A stretch of 64,000 nt of DNA, taken from contig OX235263.1 in assembly GCA_944472135.2 (NCBI GenBank), positions 31,115,379-31,179,378 of the forward strand, read 5' to 3'. Numbering within the stretch: position 1 is the stretch's first letter; the number at the start of each line of letters is the position of its first letter. Below are positions 43,910 to 54,449 of this stretch, piece after piece. The DNA comes from Trichobilharzia regenti (taxonomy: Eukaryota; Platyhelminthes; Trematoda; Strigeidida; Schistosomatidae). A program made the translations under genes and the position numbers. The notes below the pieces were generated by a model, which saw only the letters and a program-made list of their open reading frames with translations, did no database searches and had not been told where the DNA came from.

Positions 43910-45586
43910 ATGGTTCAAAATTCTAAAAAGCGTGTTCGTGTGAACGCCACTAATTTAGAAAGTAGCACCGACTCGTCTAATAACACATTACCACCCCATA
44001 TTATTAGTAGTTCACCCAACATAAAAGCCTTGAACATAACTCTGACCCCTGTAATACAGGTGGAAGATGTTCTGTCTGAAAAAGTAGAGCTCTCTTACTT
44101 AACGTGCGTAATTAAAGAGATGCAGCTACAGATAGATGAATTAAAAACGAAATTAAGTTCACTAGAATGTATACCCGAAACTATCTCACGTATGAAAAAG
44201 GAACTGCAGGATCCTACAATCCTAAAGCTTTTTAATATGACCTCTAGAATGACTCATACTGACTCAGAAAGTGCGAAGGAGTTAGAAAACGCCATCGACT
44301 TTCTATCCAGCGAAGTTGTTAGAAGGCTGGCTTCAAAACAAAACGCAATAGTGTATAATGTACCGGATAGCGAGCCCATAAAGTCAGTCCAGCACTCATT
44401 GCTGAAGGCTGCAAATCTCTTGAATGCACCTTGTCAGTGCATTCGCCTAAGCAAAAAAGACCTAAAGCATCCTTGTCCTATACTCTTTAGGTTCGACAGC
44501 TACATAACAGCTGAACGATTTAAGATGGCCGAAGATCTTCTGGCTACTGCCACTAAATTCAAGACTATTAAAGTAGTCTCGGATAAAACACCAAACCAAA
44601 GGCAAGCAACCAAGAACTCCTTCGATACAAAGTTGACAACACTGAGAAATACATCTGGTATCAGTGCTAAAGTGTCGACGGACACTGAAGCACAGCAAGT
44701 CACGTGTATAGTGTTAGGAGAAAAAAGGGCAAGTAAGAGCGACCCAAAACTCAGTAAGAGCAGTGCCACTGGGTGCAATCTTAGAGTGCACGAGAGCACA
44801 TCTCGAAAACCTGCTGACCTACATAAGGTTGACATAGACGCACAAACTATGGCTGACCAGAAACTACTGGCAGACCACTCTCAATCTGGATCCAAGCCAG
44901 AGAGTCCCTCAGTAGAAACCGCAAAAAAGACCACAAAACCCAGAGTCCCACCCCAGACTTCGACATACCTCCCTCGTAATAAGTCTAATAAGCAGCGGGC
45001 CAGTCTAAAAAATGACAAAGCATGGGTAACGAAGCACATTCCCAAAGACGTCACGCAGCATGTGAGAAGGAATACCCCTTCCCGAACTAGAAGTAACATG
45101 CCTAACAACGCACATAACTTGGGAATGCAACGTAGAATGGATCCTCAGGATATATGGAGCACTAAACGGGACTCATATAGGCACCATATTAACGAAAATC
45201 CTCGTCCAAACTCTCGCACTATCTATGTTAAACCTCATCAACTTAATGAGAACAGGTCGGCACTTGATCCCCTCAATAACTTCACTCACAAACGTGACGT
45301 GAGCCAATATGCATATGGCTATGAAAGCCCCATGAGGTACAACTACCAGGGTAATCTTAACTCAGGGTACCTAGGTCCAGCAAACTACAACCCAAATTGC
45401 AGGGCAGACCATATATCACCAGTAGATCAACGCAGATGCCGACCCATGGATGCTAATAGTCAAAATATGCAACAGGATTATTTTCGGCTGCAGCAAACAA
45501 TAGCCCCACTCGCTGCACAGTTCATCCAGGAAATAGTACACACACTGACTCTGTCTCACCTCAGAGCCCCTCCAAACATAACGTAG
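43910..45586 (+). CDS. CR1-like ORF1 protein, element B (558 aa)
   Basis: ATG 43910 gives MVQNSKKRVRVNATN, close to the start of the palindrome ORF1. Residues about 60-110 are a probable coiled coil (LTCVIKEMQLQIDELKTKLS). Residues about 145-205 hold the shared module: AIVYNVPDSEPIKSVQ, CIRLSKKD, CPILFRF. The C-terminal half is Asn/Arg/Tyr-rich and basic, ending in IVHTLTLSHLRAPPNIT. The intact frame contrasts with the broken ORF2 beside it. Confidence 0.8.
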   Translation: MVQNSKKRVRVNATNLESSTDSSNNTLPPHIISSSPNIKALNITLTPVIQVEDVLSEKVELSYLTCVIKEMQLQIDELKTKLSSLECIPETISRMKKELQDPTILKLFNMTSRMTHTDSESAKELENAIDFLSSEVVRRLASKQNAIVYNVPDSEPIKSVQHSLLKAANLLNAPCQCIRLSKKDLKHPCPILFRFDSYITAERFKMAEDLLATATKFKTIKVVSDKTPNQRQATKNSFDTKLTTLRNTSGISAKVSTDTEAQQVTCIVLGEKRASKSDPKLSKSSATGCNLRVHESTSRKPADLHKVDIDAQTMADQKLLADHSQSGSKPESPSVETAKKTTKPRVPPQTSTYLPRNKSNKQRASLKNDKAWVTKHIPKDVTQHVRRNTPSRTRSNMPNNAHNLGMQRRMDPQDIWSTKRDSYRHHINENPRPNSRTIYVKPHQLNENRSALDPLNNFTHKRDVSQYAYGYESPMRYNYQGNLNSGYLGPANYNPNCRADHISPVDQRRCRPMDANSQNMQQDYFRLQQTIAPLAAQFIQEIVHTLTLSHLRAPPNIT

Positions 45587-45591
45587 GGATA

Positions 45592-48469
45592 GTGACAAGT
45601 AACCATGTTAACCTCTCCTCCAATAACTCTGGTTTACTAACAATTATGCTCCTGAATGCTAGATCTCTCCTTAATAAAATAACAACGCTTCGCTGCCTGG
45701 CATACATAGAACGGCCAACACTAATAATGGTGACTGAAACCTGGCTTACTACTGATATACCTGACACAAAGCTGGTAATAGACAACTACGACATCTATAG
45801 GAACGATAGAGTTGACAAAAGAGGAGGTGGTTGCTTAATATATGCCTATAAATCCACTAACTCCAATACTTTCAATAACCCAAATACTGACAAACTCCCA
45901 GAATCTAAGTGGATAAGCATCCACACAAACGAAAGTAAAATTCTCGTGGGATGTATATACAGACCCCCCAATAGCCCTGAAATGACTGATATAACTATTG
46001 CAGAAATACTAGAGCATGTAGCTACGCTGGACTTCGACTTCAAAGTAGTATGTGGAGATTTCAACTTACCTGGAGTAAACTGGGATACCTGTACAGGACC
46101 AAGAACCCATGAAGAGCTACTACAAGCTATAGACATAGGAGGATGGAAGCAGTGCGTGCGCCTCCCTACAAGGAACCAAAATACTCTTGACTTAATCCTC
46201 TGTCATAACATAGAGCCCATCTCGATAGAGGTGGGAAATAAACTCGATAACAGTGATCACAACATATTGTACTGCACGCTCCCCCTCCGACTAACAACTA
46301 AATACACACCTAAAAATTCCCCGGTGCGCTATCAATATAGGGACTATAAGAATGCTGATTGGGAATTCCTATCAGATCTGTTGAGAAGTTCTGACTGGGA
46401 AGAATACTTCATCAACAATAACTTAGAAGTATCACTTGAGATTTTCTACAAAACAGTTGGCTCAGCAAGAGACACAATCGCGCCCCTAAAATCTGCCCTA
46501 AAGACACCAACTCCATTTATTGACCGGAAAACGCGACTAAAACTAAAGAAATTGAAAAGGAAATACCATGTATTTAAGGAATTTAATGCGTTAAACCAAA
46601 TACATGAAACTCTTAAACTGCTTGAAGAGAAACACAAAATGAAGTCACAACATGAGGAAAATAAAGCGCTAATGGGTAACACCAAAACTCAGGAACTTTG
46701 TAGGATATTGCAAAAACGTCTAAAAAGCAGTAAAGACAATAATGTAAGCATCTTGGAACATAGGGGTGTAATATACAACGATCCCCAGGTTATAAGTGAA
46801 CTCCTCAGTGAGTGGTTTTGCAATGACACCAGAGTGCACCGACCCCAAATTTCCAAATGACCTGCAAAAGTAACCACAAATTAGGAGAAATAGATTTTAA
46901 TATGCAAAATATAGACTCAGCGATTAAGACATTGAAGTCAAATGGCAGTACTGGAACAGACGACATACCATCTGTCATATACAAAAATGGTAGCACGGAA
47001 ATGGTAGTCTTGTTACTTAGAATATTTACTCTGTCACTGGAAACTGGAACTTATCCTGAAGTGTGGAAAACCACATACATATTACCTAAGCACAAAGCAG
47101 GGGCCAAAACCAGTGCATGCAACTATAGACCTATTAATATAACACCGGTAATATCACGAATAATGGAGAAAGTGGTTAAAGACCAAGTGTCAGACAACTT
47201 ACTAGAACATGAACTTATCAACCCATCACAACACGGATTCCTCAAAAAGAGATCATGTGCGACCTGTCACATAGACTTTTTCAATGAAGTTACACGAAGC
47301 AGGGACAACAGAGAACTAGTAATTGTGCTATACTTCGATATAACAAAAGCCTTCGATAGAGTCCCCCATAATCTGCTAGTCAGCAGGTTATGCTCACTAG
47401 GGATATGTGACCCTCTCCTGAGCTGGATAAAATCATTTCTCCGTGACAGGAATCAGATAACAAAAGTTGGCTCGATAATCTCAAGGCCTAAACCTGTAAG
47501 TAGTGGTGTAATCCAGGGAAGTGTATTAGGCCCACTCCTATTCATAATATATATAAACAGTATCTGTGAATGCTTTAGTGTTGGTAAACCAATACTATAT
47601 GCAGATGACTTAAAAGTGACCTATAAATGCAAGAACACAGATCTCGGAATAACAGTAAACGCCATACAGCAAGAATTAGAAAAAATGGATAGATGGTGTG
47701 ACACCTGGCAACTCCAGTTTAATGTCGACAAATGTGGCTGGCTCTGCATAGGTTGCAACAATTTAGAACTTGACCTGACAATTCAAGGCCATGCACTTTA
47801 CGACTGGAATCTGTATTGGACCTAGGACTGAAATACTCACATGACTTATCATTTTCTGAACATATCTCCAAACAAGTGTCAAAGTCACGCAGACTTATCG
47901 GCTTTCTACTCAGGAACTTTTACAGAAATGAGTCCAGAATTCTGTTGTACAAGGTTTGTGTGCGTCCTTTATTTGATTACTGTTCATTCATGTATAGTAG
48001 TATACGCATAGAGGACAAATTGAAAGTCGAGGGAGTGCAGAGGTACTTCACGTCAAAATTACTCGGAACCGAAAATGGTGCGAACTACTCCACTAGATGT
48101 GACACCCTAGGATTAGAAACACTATGGCTAAGACGCCTGAGACTAAACTTAACACTTTACTATAAGCTTCTAAACCACTTAGTTTTTACCTCTACTAATG
48201 GCATTCGACTTTCAGATGACAGTGTCTACAAACTAAGACACACTAAGGGTACAGTAGCTATCGAACAATGTAAAACAGCTACCAGGCAAAAGTTTTATTT
48301 GATTAGGTATGCACAGATATGGAATAAACTACCAATGGAAATGCGTCAAGCAGGTACATTGGCCTCCTTCAAAAAAGTGCTTAACGACAAACTACGCGAG
48401 TTTGCAAACGACAGTAGTCTTAGTTCCTATCTGAGAGCCTCCGAAATTATAGGTCCATTTAATGTATAA
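45592..48469 (+). pseudogene. CR1-like ORF2 of element B, two frameshifts
   Basis: The first part (45592-46860) holds the endonuclease: TIMLLNARSLLNK, MVTETWLTT, GGGCLIYAYK, VVCGDFNLPGVNW, DNSDHNILYC. It ends at a TGA at 46858, with the next frame overlapping. The second part (46857-47825) holds the RT: KTTYILPKHKAG, NYRPINITP, VLYFDITKAFDRVP, VIQGSVLGPLLFIIYINS and ILYADDLKVTY. The third (47816-48469) is the thumb and C-terminus (LYKVCVRPLFDYC, IWNKLPMEM). Breaks lie near 46850 and 47795. ORF2's frame is open upstream into ORF1 from about 45460 with no evident ATG, so translation by frameshifting or reinitiation is possible in relatives. Confidence 0.85.
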
Positions 48470-49350
48470 GTTCAAATACTACACCTGCTGTTTTTGCCTA
48501 TATTTATAATTTTAGATAAAACATTAACGATTAAGATACTTACCCTCAAACAGACAAGAAGTTTCGTTTGTAAAACTTCTACCCAACACAATAAGTGGAA
48601 TAAAATGGACATAAACCGACAACATAAAAAAGATGGAACTCACCACAACATCACATGGACAGATGTACGCTCGTCGGACATCATATATGCCTCACCAACT
48701 ACAACCCAACATTCCTGAGATAATGTGATGAACTTATATCCATAATGTTGCTGAGCAGTCAATATCCACAACTCCTGTCGGAACAACTAAAATTCAAAAA
48801 CCTTCCTCACGAGAAGTAAATACCCACAAGCAGTAGAAATCCATTAATTAATGCGTCTAAAGCTTATGTATTTTACTCCCAACAATGACATTGCAGATCA
48901 AATGAGATAAACATATCACTGATTTCAAAATAACACATCAATGAACTATAATTCAAGGATTCTGTACACAACAAAATTATGTATGAAAACTGACTTCAAG
49001 CTTTATTTTTTTCCCAGGCACTTATAACCCATCCACCAAAGACCTGGTTTTTTTGTTAATGCGAAGACAATACTTCTGTATTTCCTGATGTGTTGCACTC
49101 ACTGACAATCTAGCGGATTTTTCCAACTATGCACAGAAATGATTGTACATAAGTGAAAAGGATGTTTTATACTATTGGGATTAACATTTATCAAGTGTAT
49201 GTATAATCTCCAGTGTACATGTTAAACATATTTTGCTATCGACTGTAAATTGTGACTAAATAATATGGTCCTATTTCTGTAACAATTTGATGATGCCTGT
49301 AAACTGTCGTCCCTCATGTACTGTATCATGACAATAAATTTATTCATTTA
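48470..49350 (+). other. 3' UTR of element B
   Basis: Non-coding. It shares several blocks in order with the 3' UTR of element A, including atcactgat, gacttcaagctt and aatgcgaagacaata. The 3' end is judged from the caataaatttattcatttattt tract. Confidence 0.6.
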
Positions 49351-50590
49351 TTTAATAATGTATATTCTCATATAAACATATAAATTTAAATGAAAATGCA
49401 TGCCATTTTTACAGGCACGATCAAGTATGATATAATATCAAATCGTAGATTGTCTACAAGTTAATAATGTTTCAATAGTTAAATATTTGATATATATATA
49501 TATAAATACACATTGTCTGAACTAGGCTGTATAGTTATTGAATTGTACAATTGTCCTCCAGGTTGAGCGGGAAAATGGACTTCGTTTCGTTTTCATCCCG
49601 TGGTTGTCGGCATACGATAACCAACCAATATTGAGGTAAGTACAACGTTTACAAGGGATTGAAAGCTGTTTTGGAAAAGCAAAGGTGCTGAGGTGAATCA
49701 TTAAATTGTAATGAAATAGGTAAGTGCAAGTATCATTAATAAATGCATTAATAAAGAAAACTCCCTAGGCTGACAACGTTCATTTGCAATGCATAATGCT
49801 ACACGTATATCTCGTACTATCATGATATCCACTTTTGGCTTTAATACATTTAAGCTCAGTTGTGCCAGATGTTTTTGTTTTATAACATTTTGTGCATTTA
49901 GTGCACAACCGTACCCTTCAGAGAGTAGGAATATAATAAGTCATAAAGAGCTGTAAAATGTTAGGTTTAATGGAATATAATGAGGATCAAGTAAAGACGT
50001 TATTAGAAAATAAATGAGACAAGATATTGTGGAGTGGTATTTAAAGATCTGACGATGGATAGCAAGTTAATTTATGAGATGCCCCATAAATCTGTGCAGA
50101 TCCCGTGTGGTTGCATCTCAACAATAAGCTGAGCGAATGGTATATATTTAAAGGTAGAAGCATGATCTGTCAAGGCGTTTGTCATTATCCGATCGGCTCG
50201 GTGGTATGCCTACTGGTTTGTCTGCCTATGCTAATAGGGTGTTTGTACATAGCTTCCTTGTTGTTTTTCGTTGGATTCCGTGCTTCGTTTGTTTCCTGTC
50301 CAGTGCCCGTCGCACCTGGGAAAGAAAACAAGAACGCTAAGAACCATGTCGAGGAAAATGTACGAAATGAGCTTTTTGGTTAAAAAAAAATTATGTGCAT
50401 TTACTATACAGTAAAATAATGCTAAGTTCAGAACATCGAAAAAAATACATCTAATTATTTTTTTGTGTATGTTACATGAACTGTTGAGAAAAAAATTTTT
50501 GTGTTCGGTGGTACTGTATATAAAACAATTGATACGTCAGAAAAAAAATAGTCAGTACCACAAACGAATGAGTTGCGTGAGTCACACGAC
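49351..50590. other. No gene seen
   Basis: AT-rich spacer with a short (AT)n run at 49490-49503. The open frame at 50105-50383 has a hydrophobic stretch but no recognisable domain, so I do not call it. The 3' LTR of the neighbouring Gypsy element, if still present, should lie here; I could not define it. Confidence 0.4.
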
Positions 50591-50596
50591 TTCGTT

Positions 50597-52652
50597 AAGT
50601 CAAATAAGTGTGCAGATATTCTGGGAACCTTACGGTGCGTCCAGAACGGGTTTTCTTGGGGGGCTCAACCTTAGTAGTTAGTGGGCGAATGCCCTTGCAG
50701 TCAATAGTGTGACCCAGGAAGTAGAGTCAGTCAACACCGATTTGACACTTTTGAATATTGATGGTAACACCATTTTGGCGTAACCTGTCAAATGCCAAGT
50801 CCAAGTGCCTAAGGTGAGTTTCCTTGTCTGAACTGGCAATGAGGCAGTCGTCTAAGTATGCATATACAAAGTCGAGACCGCGAAATACTTCGTCAATGAA
50901 GCGTTGGAATGTTTGGGCTGCATTCCAGAGACCGAATGGCATACGTAGAAATTCAAAAAGTCCGAAAGGCGTAATGATAGCCGTTTTCGGGATATTTTCT
51001 GTCGCCATCGGGATTTGGTTATACGCTTTAACCAAGTCGATTTTAGAGAATACAGTCGCGCCTGATAAGGTTGCCGTCAAGTCGTGTATATGAGGCAACG
51101 GGTAGCAATCGGGGGTTGTTTTGGCATTCACTCGCCGGTAATCACCGGTGGGTCGCCAATCATTGCTATCCTTTTTCGGAACCATATGAAGTGGGGATGC
51201 CCATGGGCTATTCGAAGGTCGAATGATGCCAAGGGTAAGCATATGGTCGAATTCATTCCTGACGATTCTCAGTTTGTCAGGAGTTAATCGTCGTGCTTTA
51301 GATGTCACAGGTTGTCCTGTGGTAATGATGTGGTGCATAACATTGCTGGTTATGCACGGTAGGTCGTTCGACGGGCAATTAAGTTCCGGATACTTGTCAA
51401 CCATAGGTTGAAAAGTTGGATCAAGAATTGCCTTTATCTTAACGGGTGACAAACTAGGGCCTATGTAGCTGATGCCTTTGATAGACAGACTAGCAGCATT
51501 GTCAATCAGTCGTTTTCGGCGGACGTCTACGAGTAAATCATGATGGTTAAGTAGGTCCGTGCCAATGATGGGCATTGTAACGTCAGCGAGAAGGAAAATC
51601 CATCGAATAGGTTTGCGTAAACCTGCGTTCAGATAGACGTATTTCCTACCAAAGGTGGCGATTGGTTTTTCATTCGCAGCCTGTAAGTTGAAGGTGGGTT
51701 CCTTCTGTCGATCTGATGCTGTAGCAGGAAGGACGCTGACTTCGGCGCCTGTGTCGACTAAGTATCGAGTCTGGCTTATCACATCATGGATGTAAAGAAG
51801 GCGGCTAGTGCCACCGGCGACGGTTGCCGCTAACGCGTGCCGGCAGGATAGTTTCCCACAGACTTTGAGACATTTCCGGTTACAAAGCTTACGGGAACAC
51901 TTCGCTTCTTGGCCATAGGTGTTGTGTTACCAGCACCAGTCGGGGTTTTTCAGTGAACGTGGATTGGACTTAGATCGACCACGTGAGTTCCTGCGTTGAG
52001 GAGATTCAGGACGACGGTCGGAGGAGTTAGAAGGCATCTTTGACCTAAACATCTGTTGGATGGAGCTGCATAACTTTATCATTGCAGGATCCTTACTCGA
52101 AGTCTGCTTAGTCATCGAGGATATTTCGGGAACTGACCGTTTAGTTATTTCTAGAATCCTATCTGCAGTAATAGCTAAGTCATCTATTACAACACCCTGA
52201 AGTGTCACAAGTACGGTCTGTACATACTGTGGCAGCTTGGTTAAGAAGAGTTCTCTAAACAGTCCTTCTTCGAACTGACTTTAGCCGACGATATCTTTCA
52301 TTCTTGTCAGCATGCTCACGGCTGACTGATCTCCTAACTCAATGTTACGAAATAATTCGTCCAGACGTTGTCGGTCCGTGAGAACGTTTCTCCTGAGGAG
52401 GGATGCTTTGAGCAACTCGTACGAGTTACTTACCTCGGGACTCAACATCTGTGATGTAACGTACTTGCTGAATTCGCGCGGTAGGGCGTGAATAACTGCA
52501 AGTAACTGTGAACGTTGATCGGTTATCCCATGCTCACAAAAATCTGCTTCAGCTAGCTGAAACCACGTTTCAGCATTATCTGGCCAGTATGGTACGAGCT
52601 GAATGGTTTTAGGAGTTGAGCGGATACGAATGACCTTGGGACTAAGATCACT
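50597..52652 (-). pseudogene. Gypsy gag-protease-RT with stops and an RT-to-C-terminus deletion
   Basis: Gag (from 52652): MSDLSPKVIRIRSTPKTIQL, then YWPDNAETWFQLAEADF, a DUF7041-like start, and DRQRLDELFRNIELGDQSA. The finger region near 51930 shows C-W-stop-H-x-x-Y-G. Protease: [77 protein letters not shown]. Next comes VD-stop-LYFLGHTIDCKGIRPLTTKV, then a junction to PPKKTRSGRTVRFPEY, which resembles a Gypsy pol C-terminus. Stops are at about 52281, 51927 and 50727. All parts share one frame, so point stops and one apparently in-frame deletion explain the damage. Confidence 0.8.
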
Positions 52653-52754
52653 CATGACGAAAATAATGTCGAATAATATATGGTACAAAAACAAATACAA
52701 AATGGAACGACCTCACCGGGGTTATCTGCGGATTTATCGTGGATGAAGTTGGCG

Positions 52755-52767
52755 GTTGGGCTCACCA
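52755..52767 (-). promoter_or_regulatory. Primer-binding site (tRNA-Trp-like)
   Basis: The minus strand reads TGGTGAGCCCAACC just inside the 5' LTR. It resembles the TGGTGACCCCGAC primer site of CsRn1-type elements, which is complementary to tRNA-Trp. Confidence 0.5.
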
Positions 52768-52773
52768 GTTTAA

Positions 52774-53068
52774 TGGTTGACGGATATCTCGTTCAGCAAC
52801 TTCTAATTAATTTATTCTCGCGTACCAAAGACAAAGCAAAAGCCAATAATTGATCGTCCAAACTTCGTAATATATTCTGGGACCAAAACAAGCCGTCAGA
52901 CGAACGCTTAACTAGCTAGTGATCGTGCACGTGACACGACGGGGTACCAAATGGCGGGGATGCTTGACCGGAAGCCTTCAGCTAAACAAGTCAACTTAAA
53001 CAGTGGTGGTCAGCATCCAATGAGTGATTGCTGTGGTCAATAATTTTGGGGAATTATTTACCGCTACA
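52774..53068 (-). repeat. 5' LTR of the Gypsy element
   Basis: The minus strand starts TGTAGCGGTAAATAATTCCC at 53068 and ends near ...CGTCAACCA at 52774, giving TG...CA ends and about 295 bp. The inner end is set by the primer-like site a few bases on. The outer end is inferred from the family's typical TGTA start; no second LTR is available for comparison. Confidence 0.5.
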
Positions 53069-53226
53069 TTATCATAATAAAGTTTTGTTCTATGATTCCG
53101 TTTCAATTGACACTGCGACATTTTGTTTTTCTTTTTCGTCTATCCATTCAACAACTCGAATTTACAACCTGTTTTCGCGTTGAACCGATTTATGGAGCAC
53201 AGGTAAAGTAGGAAAATTGTAAAGAG

Positions 53227-54303
53227 ATGGAGCAACACTATGTGAGAAAAGCCTTGGAAGAAGTTATTCGACTAGCTGATGAGAAAGTCACAAATACCGA
53301 AGAGGCGGTAACCAAGAAGGAAGAGGAATTAAAAGAAATATCTCATTCTTATGAAAATACACTTGATGAGTTAGGACAGTACTTTGCTTCTGTAGTGAAA
53401 CAGCTGGAAAAATGGAGGTCTGCGTTTGCCCAGGTATGTAAAAATCTTCCGAGATTAACAAATCTAAAGGATATTCAAAAAAACATGTCCGAACTGAATA
53501 CTAAATTCAGGACATATGCAATAAGAATTCAGTCTGGAAAAGAAAAACTGAAGGAGCTAAGAGAACAGTCAGCGCAAGTCCTGAATCTTGGACATGCCTC
53601 TAACTCCGATCTGGTTTATCAAGTTCACAGTTGCATATTCTCCATTAATCAAGATTTGGAAAATCTTTCAGAATTTGTGGGTAACTGTTTACCGTTGAAA
53701 TTTGTCGGGAAACTAAATTTCGAACAAGTACCAAAATCAGAGATTGGTACACTTGAGAGGCTATCTGATATATATGCTGCTGAAATTTTACCAAGCAAAC
53801 TGCCAAAAATTAAACTCGGTCAGTTGTTTCACATAGACTTCAAAATTTCAAGCAAGTACTGTGAGGCTGCTCGCAAATTCATTGACTACTCAGTTACCAA
53901 AGACGAAGAGAATTTTCAAAAAGTATGTGCTTATCTTCAGGACAATAAGGACGGTACTTACAGCCTCAGTTTTCCTATCACGCTTATAACTCCACATACA
54001 GTGAATGTAATGTACTTAGGTGAACATATTAAAAACAGTCCTTACACCATTGTATTCAAAGTCGGCCCTAATCAGATGTTATCTGGTCCTGTTCAGAGTA
54101 ATCCTTCAGGTGGAAGTTTCCCTAACAAGGAGATGATCAATGAATCACAAATTAACTCATGTAAAGGGGTAGGACGAGCTATGGGAGATGATACTGATGC
54201 ATTTAGGCGAACTAAATGGCCAAATCACCTTGAAAACAGTCAACAAAATAACAACTGGTCTACACTTAAATATGAAAATAATGAACAACTTAAACAAGAA
54301 TAA
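53227..54303 (+). CDS. Coiled-coil plus filamin-type domain protein (358 aa), probable host gene
   Basis: An intronless frame from ATG 53227 to TAA 54301-54303. Residues about 5-125 are charged and heptad-like (ALEEVIRLADEKVTNTEEAV, KQLEKWRSAFAQV, IQSGKEKLKELREQ), a probable coiled coil. Residues about 200-275 resemble a filamin/ABP280 repeat: AARKFIDYSV, then LQDNKDGTYSLSFPI, VNVMYLGEHIKNSPYTIVFK. Coiled coil plus filamin is the core of TRIM-type E3 ligases, but RING, B-box and NHL parts are not seen here. It could be a last exon, a retrogene or a TRIM-like derivative. The C-terminus is Asn/Ser-rich. A role is not assigned. Confidence 0.7.
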   Translation: MEQHYVRKALEEVIRLADEKVTNTEEAVTKKEEELKEISHSYENTLDELGQYFASVVKQLEKWRSAFAQVCKNLPRLTNLKDIQKNMSELNTKFRTYAIRIQSGKEKLKELREQSAQVLNLGHASNSDLVYQVHSCIFSINQDLENLSEFVGNCLPLKFVGKLNFEQVPKSEIGTLERLSDIYAAEILPSKLPKIKLGQLFHIDFKISSKYCEAARKFIDYSVTKDEENFQKVCAYLQDNKDGTYSLSFPITLITPHTVNVMYLGEHIKNSPYTIVFKVGPNQMLSGPVQSNPSGGSFPNKEMINESQINSCKGVGRAMGDDTDAFRRTKWPNHLENSQQNNNWSTLKYENNEQLKQE

Positions 54304-54428
54304 ATGTATATATATATATGAGTATGAGGAATAGGTGGAGTTCGTTTAATTCAGTAATATATATGGAATTAAGACTTTTAATTGTAAATTAAAAGCGTAT
54401 ATTTTCCTATTGAACTCATCAGTGATAC

Positions 54429-54434
54429 AATAAA
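54429..54434 (+). terminator. Polyadenylation signal of the filamin-domain gene
   Basis: AATAAA lies 126 bases after the stop codon on the same strand, a suitable spacing for 3' end formation. Confidence 0.5.
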
Positions 54435-54449
54435 ATCATTCCCATATAT

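Larger units (their letters stand above)
43813..49350 (+). mobile_element. Element B: CR1-like non-LTR retrotransposon with broken ORF2
   Basis: About 5.5 kb, plus strand. The 5' end aligns with that of element A (both have GGTACGTTCA 13 bases from the start). ORF1 is intact; ORF2 is broken by two frameshifts. The 3' region to about 49350 shares blocks with element A's 3' UTR and ends in caataaatttattcattt. The left side cuts Gypsy RNase H. I could not find a matching duplication on the right or the rest of that Gypsy element, so the right flank may be rearranged. Confidence 0.75.
50597..53068 (-). mobile_element. Internally deleted Gypsy element, CsRn1/Boudicca type
   Basis: Minus-strand order: 5' LTR (53068-about 52774), tRNA-Trp-like primer site, one continuous gag-pol frame (52652-50597) broken only by in-frame stops, and the pol C-terminus joined directly to RT. 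RNase H and integrase are deleted. The gag finger is of the Cys-His type with CW.H..YG...C, typical of the CsRn1 group. No 3' LTR was recognised. Confidence 0.75.

Noticed and set aside
36720..53068. The Gypsy pieces at 36720-43806 and 50597-53068 as one split element
   Set aside because: The right-hand element already has its own pol C-terminal end after RT, so the RNase H-integrase pieces belong to a different copy; I cannot exclude that they are of the same family.
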